Shown piece after piece: positions 1 through 9,464 of a stretch of 64,000 nucleotides of DNA. The stretch lies in contig CAZNLJ010000007.1 of assembly GCA_964573725.1 (NCBI GenBank), positions 1 through 64,000 on the forward strand, written 5' to 3'. The stretch comes from UBA6168 sp964573725 (GTDB taxonomy: Bacteria; Bacteroidota; Bacteroidia; Chitinophagales; Saprospiraceae). A program made the translations under genes and the position numbers. Positions within the stretch are counted from its first letter, which is position 1, and each line of letters opens with the position of its first letter. The notes below the pieces were generated by a model, which was not told where the DNA came from, did not search any database, and was given only the letters and a program-made list of their open reading frames with translations.

Positions 1-435
1 CCCTTGAACATCCCCCTCCCTCGCACATACCCCCCTCCACATGATCCCCGCCCTCCACACATACCCCCCTCACCCGTCCCGCACCTTCCTCGCCCCCCCG
101 AAAAACCAATTAAAAACAAAGGGGCACACCACGAAAAAAACGAGGACCTTCGGTTGGCGGGCATCCCTTGACGAGGCGGTCCTTTCCGGTAACGTTTCGG
201 GGTGTCAGGGCTGACAGGATGAAGGATGCATCCAGTAGAAAGGAGAAGCCCTCACTGAACCAGGAGGTTGCAGGAAGACAGACAAGGTCGTCAGCAATCG
301 CTTATCCCGGCAAGGATGCAGCTGTTGGGACAAGCGGTCCGCCGGGATAATGAACGGTTCCGGTGGGGGCGTGAAGCAGGGCGGCAGCGGCAGGCGTTCG
401 AAACAGGATATCGCAATCGGATGAGCGGCCGGGCA
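1..435. other. Intergenic stretch at window start, no gene supported
   Basis: No convincing coding region is visible. The first 75 bases are C-rich and contain the 14-base direct repeat CACATACCCCCCTC twice, at 24-37 and 58-71, 34 bases apart. The rest is probably the 3' flank of the minus-strand gene ending at 436. Open frames here have poor composition and no recognisable protein features. Confidence 0.5.
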
Positions 436-1578
436 TCAATCCGCCAGAAAGACAAAACGGCCGGCAGCGAGGCGGGACGAAACACCGCAGGAAAGACGGG
501 CCTGCCAGGCATACAGGCCGGACGGCAGGATACCGGCCAATCGTGGCCAATCATCGGGGGAGACGATCCGGATGAGACGACCTTGAACATCAAAGATGGC
601 CAGTTCAGCCACCGACAGGTTTGCGGGAAAAGGAGGCAGGTCGGCGTAAGCGGTCAACAGGGAAGGAAGGTCCAGCCGGCATTCACAATCCGAGAAAGAG
701 ACCCGGAAAGTCTGTTCGAGCGTATCACAACCCAATACGGAAGTGAGGATGTAAGTACCATCCGTCGGCACCGGGCGGACCGGAACAGCCCCCCCGTCGG
801 ACCAGGCGGCGGATGTGGCATCCGGTGGCGCGACCAAGAGCGCCGGCAGGTGCCGGCAGAACACCGTGTCGATGGTTTGGCGAACCATTTCCGAGGAAGG
901 GCACGGGGCGACGAGCACATCATCCACATAGAAATAAACGTTCGGCGGGTGGGGACCGTTGTGGACCAGCGTCATGAGGCTGTCCGGGAGAAAATTACCG
1001 AGGAGGAGGAAGCGTTCGCCGCCTTCGGCGATGAAGTTGCCGCCGACGGGAATCCAGTCCGTTTCATGCCGGACCGGGGGACGGGGCGGGTGTGACACTT
1101 GGGGGAGGAAAGGATAAAGGGGGGCGGGAAGAAAGGAATCCTTGGCCACATACAAACCGATATCGGGGGAAACAGATCCCGAGGATTCCGCCGTGGACAC
1201 ATAGAACCGGGCCATGTACCGGGTGCCGGCGACCAAGGGTTCCGTCAGGGTCGTGCAGAGATATTCGCGGAAGGGCGGGTTGCCGGGGACGCGGGGCAGC
1301 CAGGTGCGGATGCCGGCATAGCCATCGCCGGACCTGGGCGGTTGCACGCCGTTGAGGTTGACGGGGACGCCGGCACCGGAGGCGGGAGGCGCACACCGGT
1401 GGTAGAAATCGGCCGTCCTTCCCGCGGGCGCGTCCCAGGAGGAGGCGTGGTGGATTTGTCCGGGATAAGGGGGGCACACCTCGAACGTCTCGAAGCCGGG
1501 GTTAGGAACCAGGTTCTGGGCGGCAACCGGCAGGCAGAGGCACACCGGAAACAATCGACGGAGCAGGGAACCGGTCAT
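436..1578 (-). CDS. Secreted protein with T9SS type A sorting-like C-terminus
   Basis: A 380-residue protein with a short signal peptide (basic start, hydrophobic core to about residue 20, ending near VAAQ). The mature start, NLVPNPGFE, and the following GIRTW-type segment match the N-terminal jelly-roll-like module common in secreted Bacteroidota proteins. The last 80 residues (VAELAIFDVQGRL, then GLYAW) resemble the Por-secretion C-terminal domain, so export by the type IX system and surface attachment are inferred. Its ATG overlaps the stop of the upstream lipoprotein gene by the 4-base ATGA arrangement at 1575-1578, so the two are translationally coupled. The binding target or enzymatic role is unknown; no catalytic motif is seen. 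Confidence 0.75.
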   Translation of the reverse strand: MTGSLLRRLFPVCLCLPVAAQNLVPNPGFETFEVCPPYPGQIHHASSWDAPAGRTADFYHRCAPPASGAGVPVNLNGVQPPRSGDGYAGIRTWLPRVPGNPPFREYLCTTLTEPLVAGTRYMARFYVSTAESSGSVSPDIGLYVAKDSFLPAPLYPFLPQVSHPPRPPVRHETDWIPVGGNFIAEGGERFLLLGNFLPDSLMTLVHNGPHPPNVYFYVDDVLVAPCPSSEMVRQTIDTVFCRHLPALLVAPPDATSAAWSDGGAVPVRPVPTDGTYILTSVLGCDTLEQTFRVSFSDCECRLDLPSLLTAYADLPPFPANLSVAELAIFDVQGRLIRIVSPDDWPRLAGILPSGLYAWQARLSCGVSSRLAAGRFVFLAD

Positions 1579-2054
1579 GGCAGGGAATCCTTGTCAGCCG
1601 GCAGGAAAGGCACCGAATCATCGGGTGCGTCCGTCCGGGAGAAGTACCTGACCTCATACCTGTCCTGCTCGGTACCGGGAAGTAGGGGGGGCTTGTCCTT
1701 GCGCAGCACCAGGCGGTCCGGAGTCAGGGCGAGGATTCGGAAATGAACACCGGACCGGTCCGACTCCCGGTCCCAGAACAAGGTATCGCCGTGGATGGAA
1801 TAGCGGTAATCGCGGTGGGTGCCGAACTTGATTTCCAACAAGGTACTGTCGGGCCGGAAGCGGTACGTGGCCCAATCGGCTCCTTCGCGGTATTGTCGGC
1901 GGGCGAATCCGTTGTAATAACTGTAGGTGGAATCCACTTTCCAATCACCGAGGATGATGTCCCGGGGCGGGTCGGTGGGATGGCAGCCGAATACGAGCAA
2001 GGCGAGGAAAGCCAGGGGCAGGAGGTGGTGGGGTGGGGTGGTCGTCGGAGACAT
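1575..2054 (-). CDS. Putative lipocalin-like lipoprotein
   Basis: A 159-residue protein. It begins with a hydrophobic signal ending in a lipobox-like LVFGC, so it is predicted to be lipid-anchored. The mature part (ILGDWKVDSTYSY, later YRYSIHGDTLFW and LTPDRLVLRKD) follows the pattern of small lipocalin-like Bacteroidota lipoproteins, in which a GxW start and a D-T-L strand recur. No enzymatic residues are seen. It is the first gene of a two-gene unit, with its stop overlapping the start of the T9SS cargo gene. Function unknown; the lipocalin-like assignment rests on pattern alone. Confidence 0.7.
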   Translation of the reverse strand: MSPTTTPPHHLLPLAFLALLVFGCHPTDPPRDIILGDWKVDSTYSYYNGFARRQYREGADWATYRFRPDSTLLEIKFGTHRDYRYSIHGDTLFWDRESDRSGVHFRILALTPDRLVLRKDKPPLLPGTEQDRYEVRYFSRTDAPDDSVPFLPADKDSLP

Positions 2055-2162
2055 AGGCAGGTCGGCGTGTGCATGGGTGCCTGCCGGTGGCCGGCCACAG
2101 GAGCAAGCACGGGGTGAGAAAATCAGCGGGTGGTGGGTGGGGTCGGCAAATTCAAAACAAGA

Positions 2163-2213
2163 ACGCCGCCGTCGGCGGATCCGGTCGAAAGACCGGTACG
2201 GCGACGGCGGCGT
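2163..2213 (-). terminator. Large hairpin terminator after susCD
   Basis: A 12-base arm at 2163-2174 is perfectly complementary to 2202-2213, and an inner stem (2181-2186 with 2191-2196) closes on a GAAA tetraloop. On the minus strand the hairpin is followed by a T-rich stretch, so it fits an intrinsic terminator for the susC-susD transcript that ends at 2228. Confidence 0.7.
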
Positions 2214-2227
2214 GGCGGGAAATGCGG

Positions 2228-3664
2228 TCAGTAATTCGGATTCTGTACGAGCACCCCGTTGCTGAGGTCGATTTCCCGTTGCGGCAGGGCGAAATAATAG
2301 TGTTTCGGCCGCACGAAATTACGGGAAGGCTTGTAGACGCCCCGGTCGACCTGGTAATGTTGGACGATGTCCAGGAGGTTGGCCTTGTCCCAGCGGATCA
2401 GGTCTTGGTGGCGTTCGTTCTCACCGGCGAGTTCCACCCGGCGTTCATGCACGAGGTCCGCGAAGTCCGCGCCGGAAATGGCCGGCATGCCGGCACGGGT
2501 GCGTACGGCGTTGAGTTCCGCATCCCCGGCGCCGGCACCGCCCTGGCGGATCTTGGCTTCCGCGACCAGCAGGTACACATCGGCGGCGCGGAGCAGGGGT
2601 ACGTTCATGCTTTCGTTCAGGCCGCCGCTGGAGCGCCAGGATGCGAACTTCCGGAAATGGTAGCCCGTGCTGGAGAAGGAGGCCTGGTATTCCTGGACAC
2701 CGTCGCCGCCGCCCAGGTCGATCAGGTCACCCGGCTTCATGATGGAATAATCGAGCCGTGGGTCGTTCGGTTCGAACTCGTCCACCAGGTCCTGGATGGG
2801 TTCGTGGAAATCCCAGCCGCCCCAAGGCCGGGGGGTGGAATAGATGATGTACGTGGAGGCGGCCCAGCCGTCGAGGGATTGGACGGCGAACAGCACTTCC
2901 GGGTTGTTTTCCGTTTCCACGCGGAAGTTGTCGCCGTAATCCGCACTCAGGGGATAAGGGCCGTTGATGACCTCGTTGCCGTATTTGACGGCATTGGCGA
3001 GGTCGTCCTTATACATGGCCAGTTTGGTCAGGAAACCGTAGGCGGCACCTTTGTGGGCCCGGCCGATATCGGCACCGGAGTAGGAGGCGGGCAGCAGTTC
3101 GGCCGCCCGGAGCCAATCCGATTCGATGGCGGCCTGGATCTCGGCAATGGTGGCCTTGGGCTTGTTGAAATTGTTGTTCTGGACATCCTCCTCCGTGACC
3201 AGGGGGAACTCCCCGTAGATCACATGCAGGCGCCAGTTGGCGAAACCGCGCAGGAAATGGGCTTCCCCGAGGATCCGGTTCTTGAGCGCGGCGTCCATGT
3301 CGATACCGGGGACGTTGAGCAGCACGGCATTGGCGCGGTTGACGATTTCGAATTTGAAGTTGTAGCTATGGCGGAGCTGGGCGTTGGAGGCGTCGAAGGT
3401 AAAGTCCTCGATGGCCTGGTCTTCCCCGTGGTCGCCGGCGCGCCAGAAATCGTCGCCGCAGATTTCGAAAGTTTGTTCGCTGTGGCCGTAGAACTCCTCA
3501 TCGGTGAGCGGTTCATACATGGCGTTGGCTGCGGCGAGCGCATCATCGGCGTTGCGCCAGAAGCTGGCGGAAGTGGCCTGCCCGTAGGGGGTGGCATCCA
3601 GGAATTCCTCCTTGCAACTGCCCAGCAGGAGGATCATACCCAAGAGAAATAATATGTTTTTCAT
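2228..3664 (-). CDS. susD-like: SusD/RagB-family nutrient-binding lipoprotein
   Basis: A 478-residue outer-membrane lipoprotein, lipobox LLGSC with the lipidated Cys at about residue 17. The early FLDATPYGQ and SFWRNADDALAAANAMY segments are typical of the RagB/SusD N-terminus, and ILGEAHFLRGFANWRL is the conserved TPR-like helix. The C-terminal part has the usual LLVAEAKIR and ELAGENERHQDLIRW motifs. In the family, SusD caps the TonB-dependent SusC channel and binds the substrate, usually a glycan. It lies 44 bases downstream of susC on the same strand and is followed by a strong hairpin. The substrate cannot be read from sequence. Confidence 0.95.
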   Translation of the reverse strand: MKNILFLLGMILLLGSCKEEFLDATPYGQATSASFWRNADDALAAANAMYEPLTDEEFYGHSEQTFEICGDDFWRAGDHGEDQAIEDFTFDASNAQLRHSYNFKFEIVNRANAVLLNVPGIDMDAALKNRILGEAHFLRGFANWRLHVIYGEFPLVTEEDVQNNNFNKPKATIAEIQAAIESDWLRAAELLPASYSGADIGRAHKGAAYGFLTKLAMYKDDLANAVKYGNEVINGPYPLSADYGDNFRVETENNPEVLFAVQSLDGWAASTYIIYSTPRPWGGWDFHEPIQDLVDEFEPNDPRLDYSIMKPGDLIDLGGGDGVQEYQASFSSTGYHFRKFASWRSSGGLNESMNVPLLRAADVYLLVAEAKIRQGGAGAGDAELNAVRTRAGMPAISGADFADLVHERRVELAGENERHQDLIRWDKANLLDIVQHYQVDRGVYKPSRNFVRPKHYYFALPQREIDLSNGVLVQNPNY

Positions 3665-3708
3665 GAAAATGGATTTTGAAAAAGTGGTTTAGGTTGCGGT
3701 GCATGCGG

Positions 3709-6700
3709 TCAGAAACCGGCGGTAAGTCCGAAGATCCAGCTGCGCGCCTGCGGGTACTGGGCGTAATCGACATTGCGCTGCAGGTTGTTGTTGATATAGC
3801 CCAATTCCGGATCCAGGCCGGAGTATCCCGTCAGGGTGAAGACGTTTTGGCCGGTCAGGTAGAACGTCAGGTTGGTCATCTTGACGGATTCCGTGAAGCT
3901 CGTGGGCAGGGTATAGCTGAGGGTGACGTTCTTGAGCCGCAGGAAGCTGCCGTCCTCGATGAACAGGTCGGAGGTACGGTGGTTGAGGTTGTTGCGGTCG
4001 ATGGTGGCACGCGGGATATCGTTGCTGGTTCCCTGGCCGGTCCAGCGGTTTTCCACATCCGAGTACAGGTTGAAGGGATAGGAGGCGTCTAGGCCCTGCA
4101 TGCGGTCGGCGTTGTAGATGTCCACGCCCTGGACACCCAGGAAAAAGAGGTTGAGAGCGAAGGCTTTGTAACCCAGGTTGGCGTTGAGGCCGTAGGTCAT
4201 CTTCGGGGTCGGGTCGCCGATGATGGTCCGGTCGTCGCCGTCGACGAGGCCGTCGCCGTTGAGGTCGACGAAGCGGACGTCACCCGGTTGGATGAGCCCT
4301 TGGGCGCGGCGCGGATCGTTGGCGAGGGCGGGATCGGCATCGATTTCCCCTTGGGTTTGGTAGAGCCCGTCCGTTTTCCAACCGTAGAAGGTGGCGATGG
4401 AGTAACCTTCGTAAGTCCGGGAGATTTCCTGGTTGGGGCGGCCATAGAACTGGGAGCCCAGGAAGTTGCCGTTGTACAGACGGGTTACCTCCGTCTGGAT
4501 GAAGGCGGCGTTTGCGGAGAGTTGGTAGGAGAAGTCGCCGGATTTCCTGCGGTAGCTGAGTTCGAGTTCGAGGCCTTTGTTCTGGAGTTCGCCGACGTTC
4601 TGGTTGGGGACGCTGGTACGGCCGGCGGAGCCGACGGTCGGCGGCGCGAGCAACATGTCCTTGGTGTTCTTGACAAAGTAGTTGACCGTACCGAAGAAGC
4701 GGTTGTCGAGGAGGCCGAATTCCAGGCCGACGTTGGTCATGGACGCTTTTTCCCAGGTGATGTTTTCGTTGGGATAGCGGCCCAGGCTGGCGCCGGTGAT
4801 CTGGGTGTTTCCGTCGAGGCCGAAGGAATACCGGCGACCGGAGTTGATCAGGGCGTAGTATTGGTAGTCGGGGATGTTCTGGTTGCCGAGTTGACCCCAG
4901 CCGGCGATGAGTTTGAGGAAGCTGATGCCCTGGACATTTTGGAAGAACGGCTCCCGGGAGATGCGCCAGCCGGCGGAGAAAGCCGGGAAGTTACCCCAGC
5001 GGTTGCCGGTGTTGAAGCGGGAGGAACCGTCGCGGCGGACGGTGGCCGTCAGGAGAAAGCGGTCGTCGAAGGTATAGTTCATCCGGGCGAAACCGGAGAG
5101 CAGGGAGAACTCGGACTTGCTGCCCGAGATGCGGGACAAGGTCTGGCCGGTGTTCATGAACCGTTGGTCGGGATCCTCGTTGAGGAAATCGCGCTTTTCG
5201 GTGTTGAGGAACTGGGAGTAGTTGTCCTGGGCGGTGTAGCCGCCGACGACATTGACGTGGTGTTTGTCGGCAAACTTGCGGTCGTAGGTCAGGAAATACT
5301 CCGCCAGGAAGGCATAGCTCTCGCTGGAGTTGATATTCAGGGCGTTGCGGGAGCTTTTGCGGATCTGTTGGTCGATGATGGGAGAGAAGGAGCTGCTGTT
5401 GAAGAAGGAGGCGTCCAGGGCGAAGTTGCTCCGGAAGGTCAGTCCTTCCATCAGTTTGATTTCAGCGAACACATTGCCGAGCACCTGGTCGAAGCGGTCT
5501 TGGTTGTCGGCGATATCCACCGTGTAGATCGGATTGTTGATATCCCCGAACTCCCCGCTGATTTCGGAAGAGCCGTAATCGCCCACCTCGTGTCCGGGTA
5601 GGGTTTCGGTGGCGATGACCGGGAGGCCGGGATGGAAGCGGATGGCGCTCCAGACGAGGCCGGTCTGGGCGGAGTTGGTGTTGACGAAGCTGCCCTGTTG
5701 GCGGGTCAGCTGGAGGTTTTCACCGATGGAAAGCCAATCCGTAACCTTGAATTCCGCATTCAGGCGGGTGTAGTACCGGTCGTAGTAGGAGGTCTTGATG
5801 GTCCCGTCCTCGCTGTAGTAACCCCCGGTGAAAGAGTAGCGGGAACGGTCGGAGCCGCCGCTGATGGTGAAATCGTAATTCTGGGTATTCCCGGATTGGA
5901 AGAGTTCGTCCTGCCAGTTGGTCCTTTGCACCTGGAAAGCCGATTCGTTCCAGATGGCCGGAACGGTGAGGCCGGAATTGGTATAGGCCTCCCGCTTCAC
6001 GCTGGCGAGCGTGGCGGCATCCAGGACATCGATGCGGGCGGGTACGGAGGCACCGCCCCAATAGGCGTTGAAGGTGACGTTCGTCCGCTGGTTGAAGCCA
6101 CCTTTCTTGGTGGTGACGATGACGACCCCGTTGGCAGCCCTTTGTCCGTAGATGGCGGAGGAGGAGGCGTCTTTCAGGATTTCGATGGAGGCGATGTCAT
6201 TGGGGTTGATGTTGTCCAGGTTGCCGTAGGTGAGCGGCACGCCGTCCACGACGATCAGGGGGTCCGCATTGTTGACGGTTCCGGTCCCGCGGATCCGGAT
6301 GGACCCGCCGCTGCCCGGTGCGCCGCCGTTACGGACGACCTCGACCCCGGCGGCCCTGCCCTGGATGGCCTGGGACGCACCGGCCACCGGCAGGTTTCGC
6401 ATCACCCCGCCGTCGATGGACGAAATGGCACCGGTGACATCCTCCTTTTCCTGGGTGCCGTAACCGACCACCACCACCTCGTTCAGCAGGCTGGATTGTT
6501 CCGTCAGGGTCACATCGAGGGTGTTCCGGCCGTTGACGGCCACCTCGACGGTATTGTAACCGATGAAGGAAAAGACCAGTACGTCCGTGGCATTGTCCAC
6601 CTTCACGCGGTAGTTTCCATCAAGGTCCGTTACCGTACCGGTTCCGGTATTCTTGACCAGGACGGTCACACTGGGCAGTGCGGAACCGTTCTCGTCGGAA

Positions 6701-6804
6701 ACCTTCCCAGACACGGTAAGGGCCTGGCCGTGCATGGCCAAGCCCGTCAGCAGCATGGCGAAAGTCGCCAGCATGCGGTAGTTCAAACGTCTGAAATTCA
6801 TCAT
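3709..6804 (-). CDS. susC-like: SusC/RagA-family TonB-linked outer-membrane receptor
   Basis: A 1031-residue protein. It has a signal peptide (to about GLAMHGQ), a carboxypeptidase-regulatory-like domain at about 29-110 (VSGKVSDENGSALPSVTV), then the family hallmark EVVVVGYGTQ leading into the plug (RGRAAGVEV, IRIRGTGTVNNADPL) and a long beta-barrel ending in the aromatic-rich SWIFGLTAGF. SusC proteins import oligomers using TonB energy, with SusD as lid. Length is normal. The alternative start two codons in (MNFRRL) is equally possible. The nearby GH13 gene on the same strand suggests an alpha-glucan as cargo, but this is only an inference from context. Confidence 0.95.
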   Translation of the reverse strand: MMNFRRLNYRMLATFAMLLTGLAMHGQALTVSGKVSDENGSALPSVTVLVKNTGTGTVTDLDGNYRVKVDNATDVLVFSFIGYNTVEVAVNGRNTLDVTLTEQSSLLNEVVVVGYGTQEKEDVTGAISSIDGGVMRNLPVAGASQAIQGRAAGVEVVRNGGAPGSGGSIRIRGTGTVNNADPLIVVDGVPLTYGNLDNINPNDIASIEILKDASSSAIYGQRAANGVVIVTTKKGGFNQRTNVTFNAYWGGASVPARIDVLDAATLASVKREAYTNSGLTVPAIWNESAFQVQRTNWQDELFQSGNTQNYDFTISGGSDRSRYSFTGGYYSEDGTIKTSYYDRYYTRLNAEFKVTDWLSIGENLQLTRQQGSFVNTNSAQTGLVWSAIRFHPGLPVIATETLPGHEVGDYGSSEISGEFGDINNPIYTVDIADNQDRFDQVLGNVFAEIKLMEGLTFRSNFALDASFFNSSSFSPIIDQQIRKSSRNALNINSSESYAFLAEYFLTYDRKFADKHHVNVVGGYTAQDNYSQFLNTEKRDFLNEDPDQRFMNTGQTLSRISGSKSEFSLLSGFARMNYTFDDRFLLTATVRRDGSSRFNTGNRWGNFPAFSAGWRISREPFFQNVQGISFLKLIAGWGQLGNQNIPDYQYYALINSGRRYSFGLDGNTQITGASLGRYPNENITWEKASMTNVGLEFGLLDNRFFGTVNYFVKNTKDMLLAPPTVGSAGRTSVPNQNVGELQNKGLELELSYRRKSGDFSYQLSANAAFIQTEVTRLYNGNFLGSQFYGRPNQEISRTYEGYSIATFYGWKTDGLYQTQGEIDADPALANDPRRAQGLIQPGDVRFVDLNGDGLVDGDDRTIIGDPTPKMTYGLNANLGYKAFALNLFFLGVQGVDIYNADRMQGLDASYPFNLYSDVENRWTGQGTSNDIPRATIDRNNLNHRTSDLFIEDGSFLRLKNVTLSYTLPTSFTESVKMTNLTFYLTGQNVFTLTGYSGLDPELGYINNNLQRNVDYAQYPQARSWIFGLTAGF

Positions 6805-7118
6805 GATCTAAGTTAAAAGGTGAAAAAGATTACCATGTTGTATGGACGCATCCGGACCCTTTGGTGCGAAAGGGCGGCCCATTGCGAAGCCGATGGCTGT
6901 CGGGCCATGGCAGGGTACGGTCAATGTGTTTGATGGAGGAAAAAGGTTATCCGGGTCGTCTATGCGGACCCGGGAAAAGCCAGGGATGTCGCGGACGGAA
7001 AAGCTGTTTGTCAGGCGCGAGCCAAAGATAAGCGAATGTTTTTGTTTCCGGGGATAATAAATATGGGTTCCGGGAAAGTTAACATCCCGCGGTAGTTTGA
7101 GGACATGGATCCTTAATG
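6805..7118. other. Intergenic region upstream of susC
   Basis: A 314-base spacer between the GH13 gene and susC, both on the minus strand. It is more AT-rich than its flanks near 7020-7080. It carries the candidate susC promoter and no credible gene. Confidence 0.5.
7023..7030 (-). promoter_or_regulatory. Candidate susC promoter -7 element
   Basis: The minus strand reads TATCTTTG, a full match to the Bacteroidota TAnnTTTG element, about 220 bases upstream of the susC start. A clear TTG -33 box is not visible, so this is tentative. A leader of about 210 bases would result. Confidence 0.35.
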
Positions 7119-9182
7119 TCAGGCCATTCGGTCCAGCGGCCAGGAGGAGGTACCATAGACCCTGCCCTCGCCCGGCCGGAGTCCGCCGAGGGGGAGGTGA
7201 AGTCCGTTGTCGGTCAGCGTATGGGGGGGGACCTCCGGATCGGTGGAGAAGAGGAGTTTCCAGGAAGCGGATTCGACGGGAGGGGGGAAGCAGACCTCCC
7301 CGACCGGGTGTTCCCAGCGGAGGTTGGCGACGCAGAGCAGGTCCGGCCGGCCGTGGAAGGACCAGGCGACGACCGGCTTGTGGCCGGTCGGGTCGGGAGG
7401 AAGCAGCCAGCGGGTGTCCTCGTCGGCGAGGTCCGGCAGGAGGGATTCCGCCATGCGGTGGATGCGGTGCAGGCGTTGGAAAAGCGCGGTGTTCCTGCCC
7501 CAGACATAATCGCCGTGGGTGGCCTTGGGGCCTTCCCCGATGCGGAAGACGAAGAGTTTGGTGTAATGTTCGTTGGGGGCGGGCGAAAGGTGCGGGTCAC
7601 GGCATTCGAAACCGAGTCCCATGTAGCTGGGCATATCCGGCAGGAAGAGGGCGAGGAAGAGCCGGATTTCATTGCCGCCGAGGTAAAAGGCATCGAACCG
7701 GGGGTCGTCCTTGTCGGCGGTCATCAGCGTCAGGCAGGGCACCACCTTGCGGGTTTGCCGGATGTCGATGTACCAGCGCAATTGCCGGAGGAAATCCGGC
7801 GTGCCGACCACCAGGCTTTGCAGGTCGCCGAGGGTGGCGTCCGCCCCGGCGGCCTCGAGGTGGTCGACTTCGTCGCCATAGGCAAGGAATCCGGCGGGGC
7901 CGAGGAAGCTTTCGGCGAAATAACCGAAGGCCGGGTTTTCCTGCCGGATGGCGCGCTTGACGGCACCGAGGGGGTCATACCAGCGGTCGGGTCGCGGAGG
8001 TACGCCATCGGGCCGCATTTGGACGTGCGACATGTCGCCGCGCATGAAATCGAACCCGAAGGTGCGGGCGCAGGCGGCGTACCGTTCGCAGAAATAGTCC
8101 CAGGCCGCCGTCATCGGTCGGTCGAAGTCGATTTCCCAATGGCGGTTGTCGTCCTTGTTCTCGTAAAACTTGAAACGGGTCAAGGGGCCGAACACCCTGG
8201 ACATGGGTGTCGGGGCGGAGATGCGGTAGTCGACCCAGGTCCTGCCCTGCGCATCCGTGGTGACGGCGTCGGGATCGGTCTCCAGGCCGCGATAGGGTGG
8301 GGCCATGGTGGCGGGGACCGGTTCGAGGCCGAGTCGGTACAGGTGGTCCAGGAGCAGGTTGCGTCTTTGTTGGCGGCCGCCGTAGTCGGCCGGCAGGCCG
8401 AACATCACCCGAAGGCGCCGTTCCTCGGGAAAGTCGGCGGAGAAGAAATCAGCGGCCGACGGCAGCGGATCCGGTCCGGACAATGCACCGTGGATGCGGA
8501 GGAAGTCCATGACGGCATCCTCCACCCGGCGGTAGAGGTCGTTCGAATGGTCGGTGATGACGGTTCCCGCGCGGCGCAGCCATTCGAAGAACCGGGGATT
8601 GGCGAGCACGACCTCCGAAAAACGGTCCGTATGGGGGATGACATCCATGCCGACCGATTTGCCCATGGCGTGCAGAAAATGGATGGCCACTTTCAACTGG
8701 CGTTCCACCGTATCGAGGTGGGGGAAGGCGGTATATAATTCCGGCGAGAAGAATTCCGGGTTGATGTGCCAGGAAGCGATGCCGTAGAGGCTGGCAACGA
8801 CCCCGGGTTCCCAGACGGGCAAGAGATGGACGGCATTTTGGGTGGCGGGCAGGGTCAGGCCATATTTCACGAGGTTCCAGGCACCGTGGATGGTCCGGAG
8901 ATTGATGCCCACCATGTTGGCGCGCCGCAACCAGCCGGCGTCGGGCCGCCCGGCCACCGGGGAGGGGACAGGCCCGTCCGGGTCGAGGCACCGCAGGACC
9001 GTCTCGTTACCCAGCCGCTGTCGGAGGAGGGCGATGACCTGGTCGGTGGGCAGCGCCAATGCCTGGACGGGCAACAAGTCCCGGACGTAGCTGGTGCGGT
9101 GGCTTCCGTAATCGGCCATCCGGTCGGCCGCCGGGGCCGGCCGACCGGCGGAGGGGCTGTTCCAATCGGTGTCTGTTCGCAT
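7119..9182 (-). CDS. GH13-type alpha-glucan enzyme, cytosolic
   Basis: A 687-residue protein from the chosen start at 9182. Alpha-amylase superfamily features are visible: a region I-like GMDVIPHTD, a region II-like FMRGDMSHV with Arg381 and candidate nucleophile Asp383, and a region III-like YFAESF with candidate acid/base Glu424. The usual region IV His-Asp pair is not obvious; TADKDDPRF may take its place. No signal peptide is seen, so the enzyme should be cytosolic. It may act as a transferase, phosphorylase or hydrolase on imported alpha-glucosides. An in-frame ATG at 9275 would add 31 poorly conserved-looking residues. A near-consensus TACTTTTC element at 9231-9238 favours 9182, and MADYGSH at 9119 is another option. 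Confidence 0.75.
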   Translation of the reverse strand: MRTDTDWNSPSAGRPAPAADRMADYGSHRTSYVRDLLPVQALALPTDQVIALLRQRLGNETVLRCLDPDGPVPSPVAGRPDAGWLRRANMVGINLRTIHGAWNLVKYGLTLPATQNAVHLLPVWEPGVVASLYGIASWHINPEFFSPELYTAFPHLDTVERQLKVAIHFLHAMGKSVGMDVIPHTDRFSEVVLANPRFFEWLRRAGTVITDHSNDLYRRVEDAVMDFLRIHGALSGPDPLPSAADFFSADFPEERRLRVMFGLPADYGGRQQRRNLLLDHLYRLGLEPVPATMAPPYRGLETDPDAVTTDAQGRTWVDYRISAPTPMSRVFGPLTRFKFYENKDDNRHWEIDFDRPMTAAWDYFCERYAACARTFGFDFMRGDMSHVQMRPDGVPPRPDRWYDPLGAVKRAIRQENPAFGYFAESFLGPAGFLAYGDEVDHLEAAGADATLGDLQSLVVGTPDFLRQLRWYIDIRQTRKVVPCLTLMTADKDDPRFDAFYLGGNEIRLFLALFLPDMPSYMGLGFECRDPHLSPAPNEHYTKLFVFRIGEGPKATHGDYVWGRNTALFQRLHRIHRMAESLLPDLADEDTRWLLPPDPTGHKPVVAWSFHGRPDLLCVANLRWEHPVGEVCFPPPVESASWKLLFSTDPEVPPHTLTDNGLHLPLGGLRPGEGRVYGTSSWPLDRMA

Positions 9183-9325
9183 GGTGTCTGTATCGGTTGA
9201 CAGGTCGGGGTGGCGGGGCGTAAGATGGCCGAAAAGTAGGGAAGTTTGCGACGATTCGGAAATATTTCTCCACAACTGCGCAAGATGCAGGTCGGAGGCC
9301 TTGATTCGCCGGGCCTATCCCGCGG

Positions 9326-9352
9326 TTGTTACCGTTCGATTTCTTAGCTTTG
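9326..9352 (+). promoter_or_regulatory. Candidate gyrA promoter
   Basis: TTG at 9326-9328 and TAGCTTTG at 9345-9352 (TAnnTTTG) are separated by 16 bases, about 110 bases upstream of the gyrA start. The -7 match is complete; the spacer is slightly short for the Bacteroidota consensus. Confidence 0.5.
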
Positions 9353-9464
9353 CGCCCGGAGCAGCGATGCCATCGCGACAAGCTGCCGGTAGGAGTCCGG
9401 CGGCAAGCCCGGTCGGAAACCCTACCGGGCCTCTATCGATTCCAACATACAAACCTACGCAAAC

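Noticed and set aside
2069..3652. A long open frame opposite susD
   Set aside because: It is antisense to a clear SusD gene and has no family motif; high GC produces such frames.
9183..9275. Longer start for the GH13 gene
   Set aside because: A near-consensus promoter element at 9231-9238 lies within it and the residues look non-coding, so the shorter start is preferred, though not certain.
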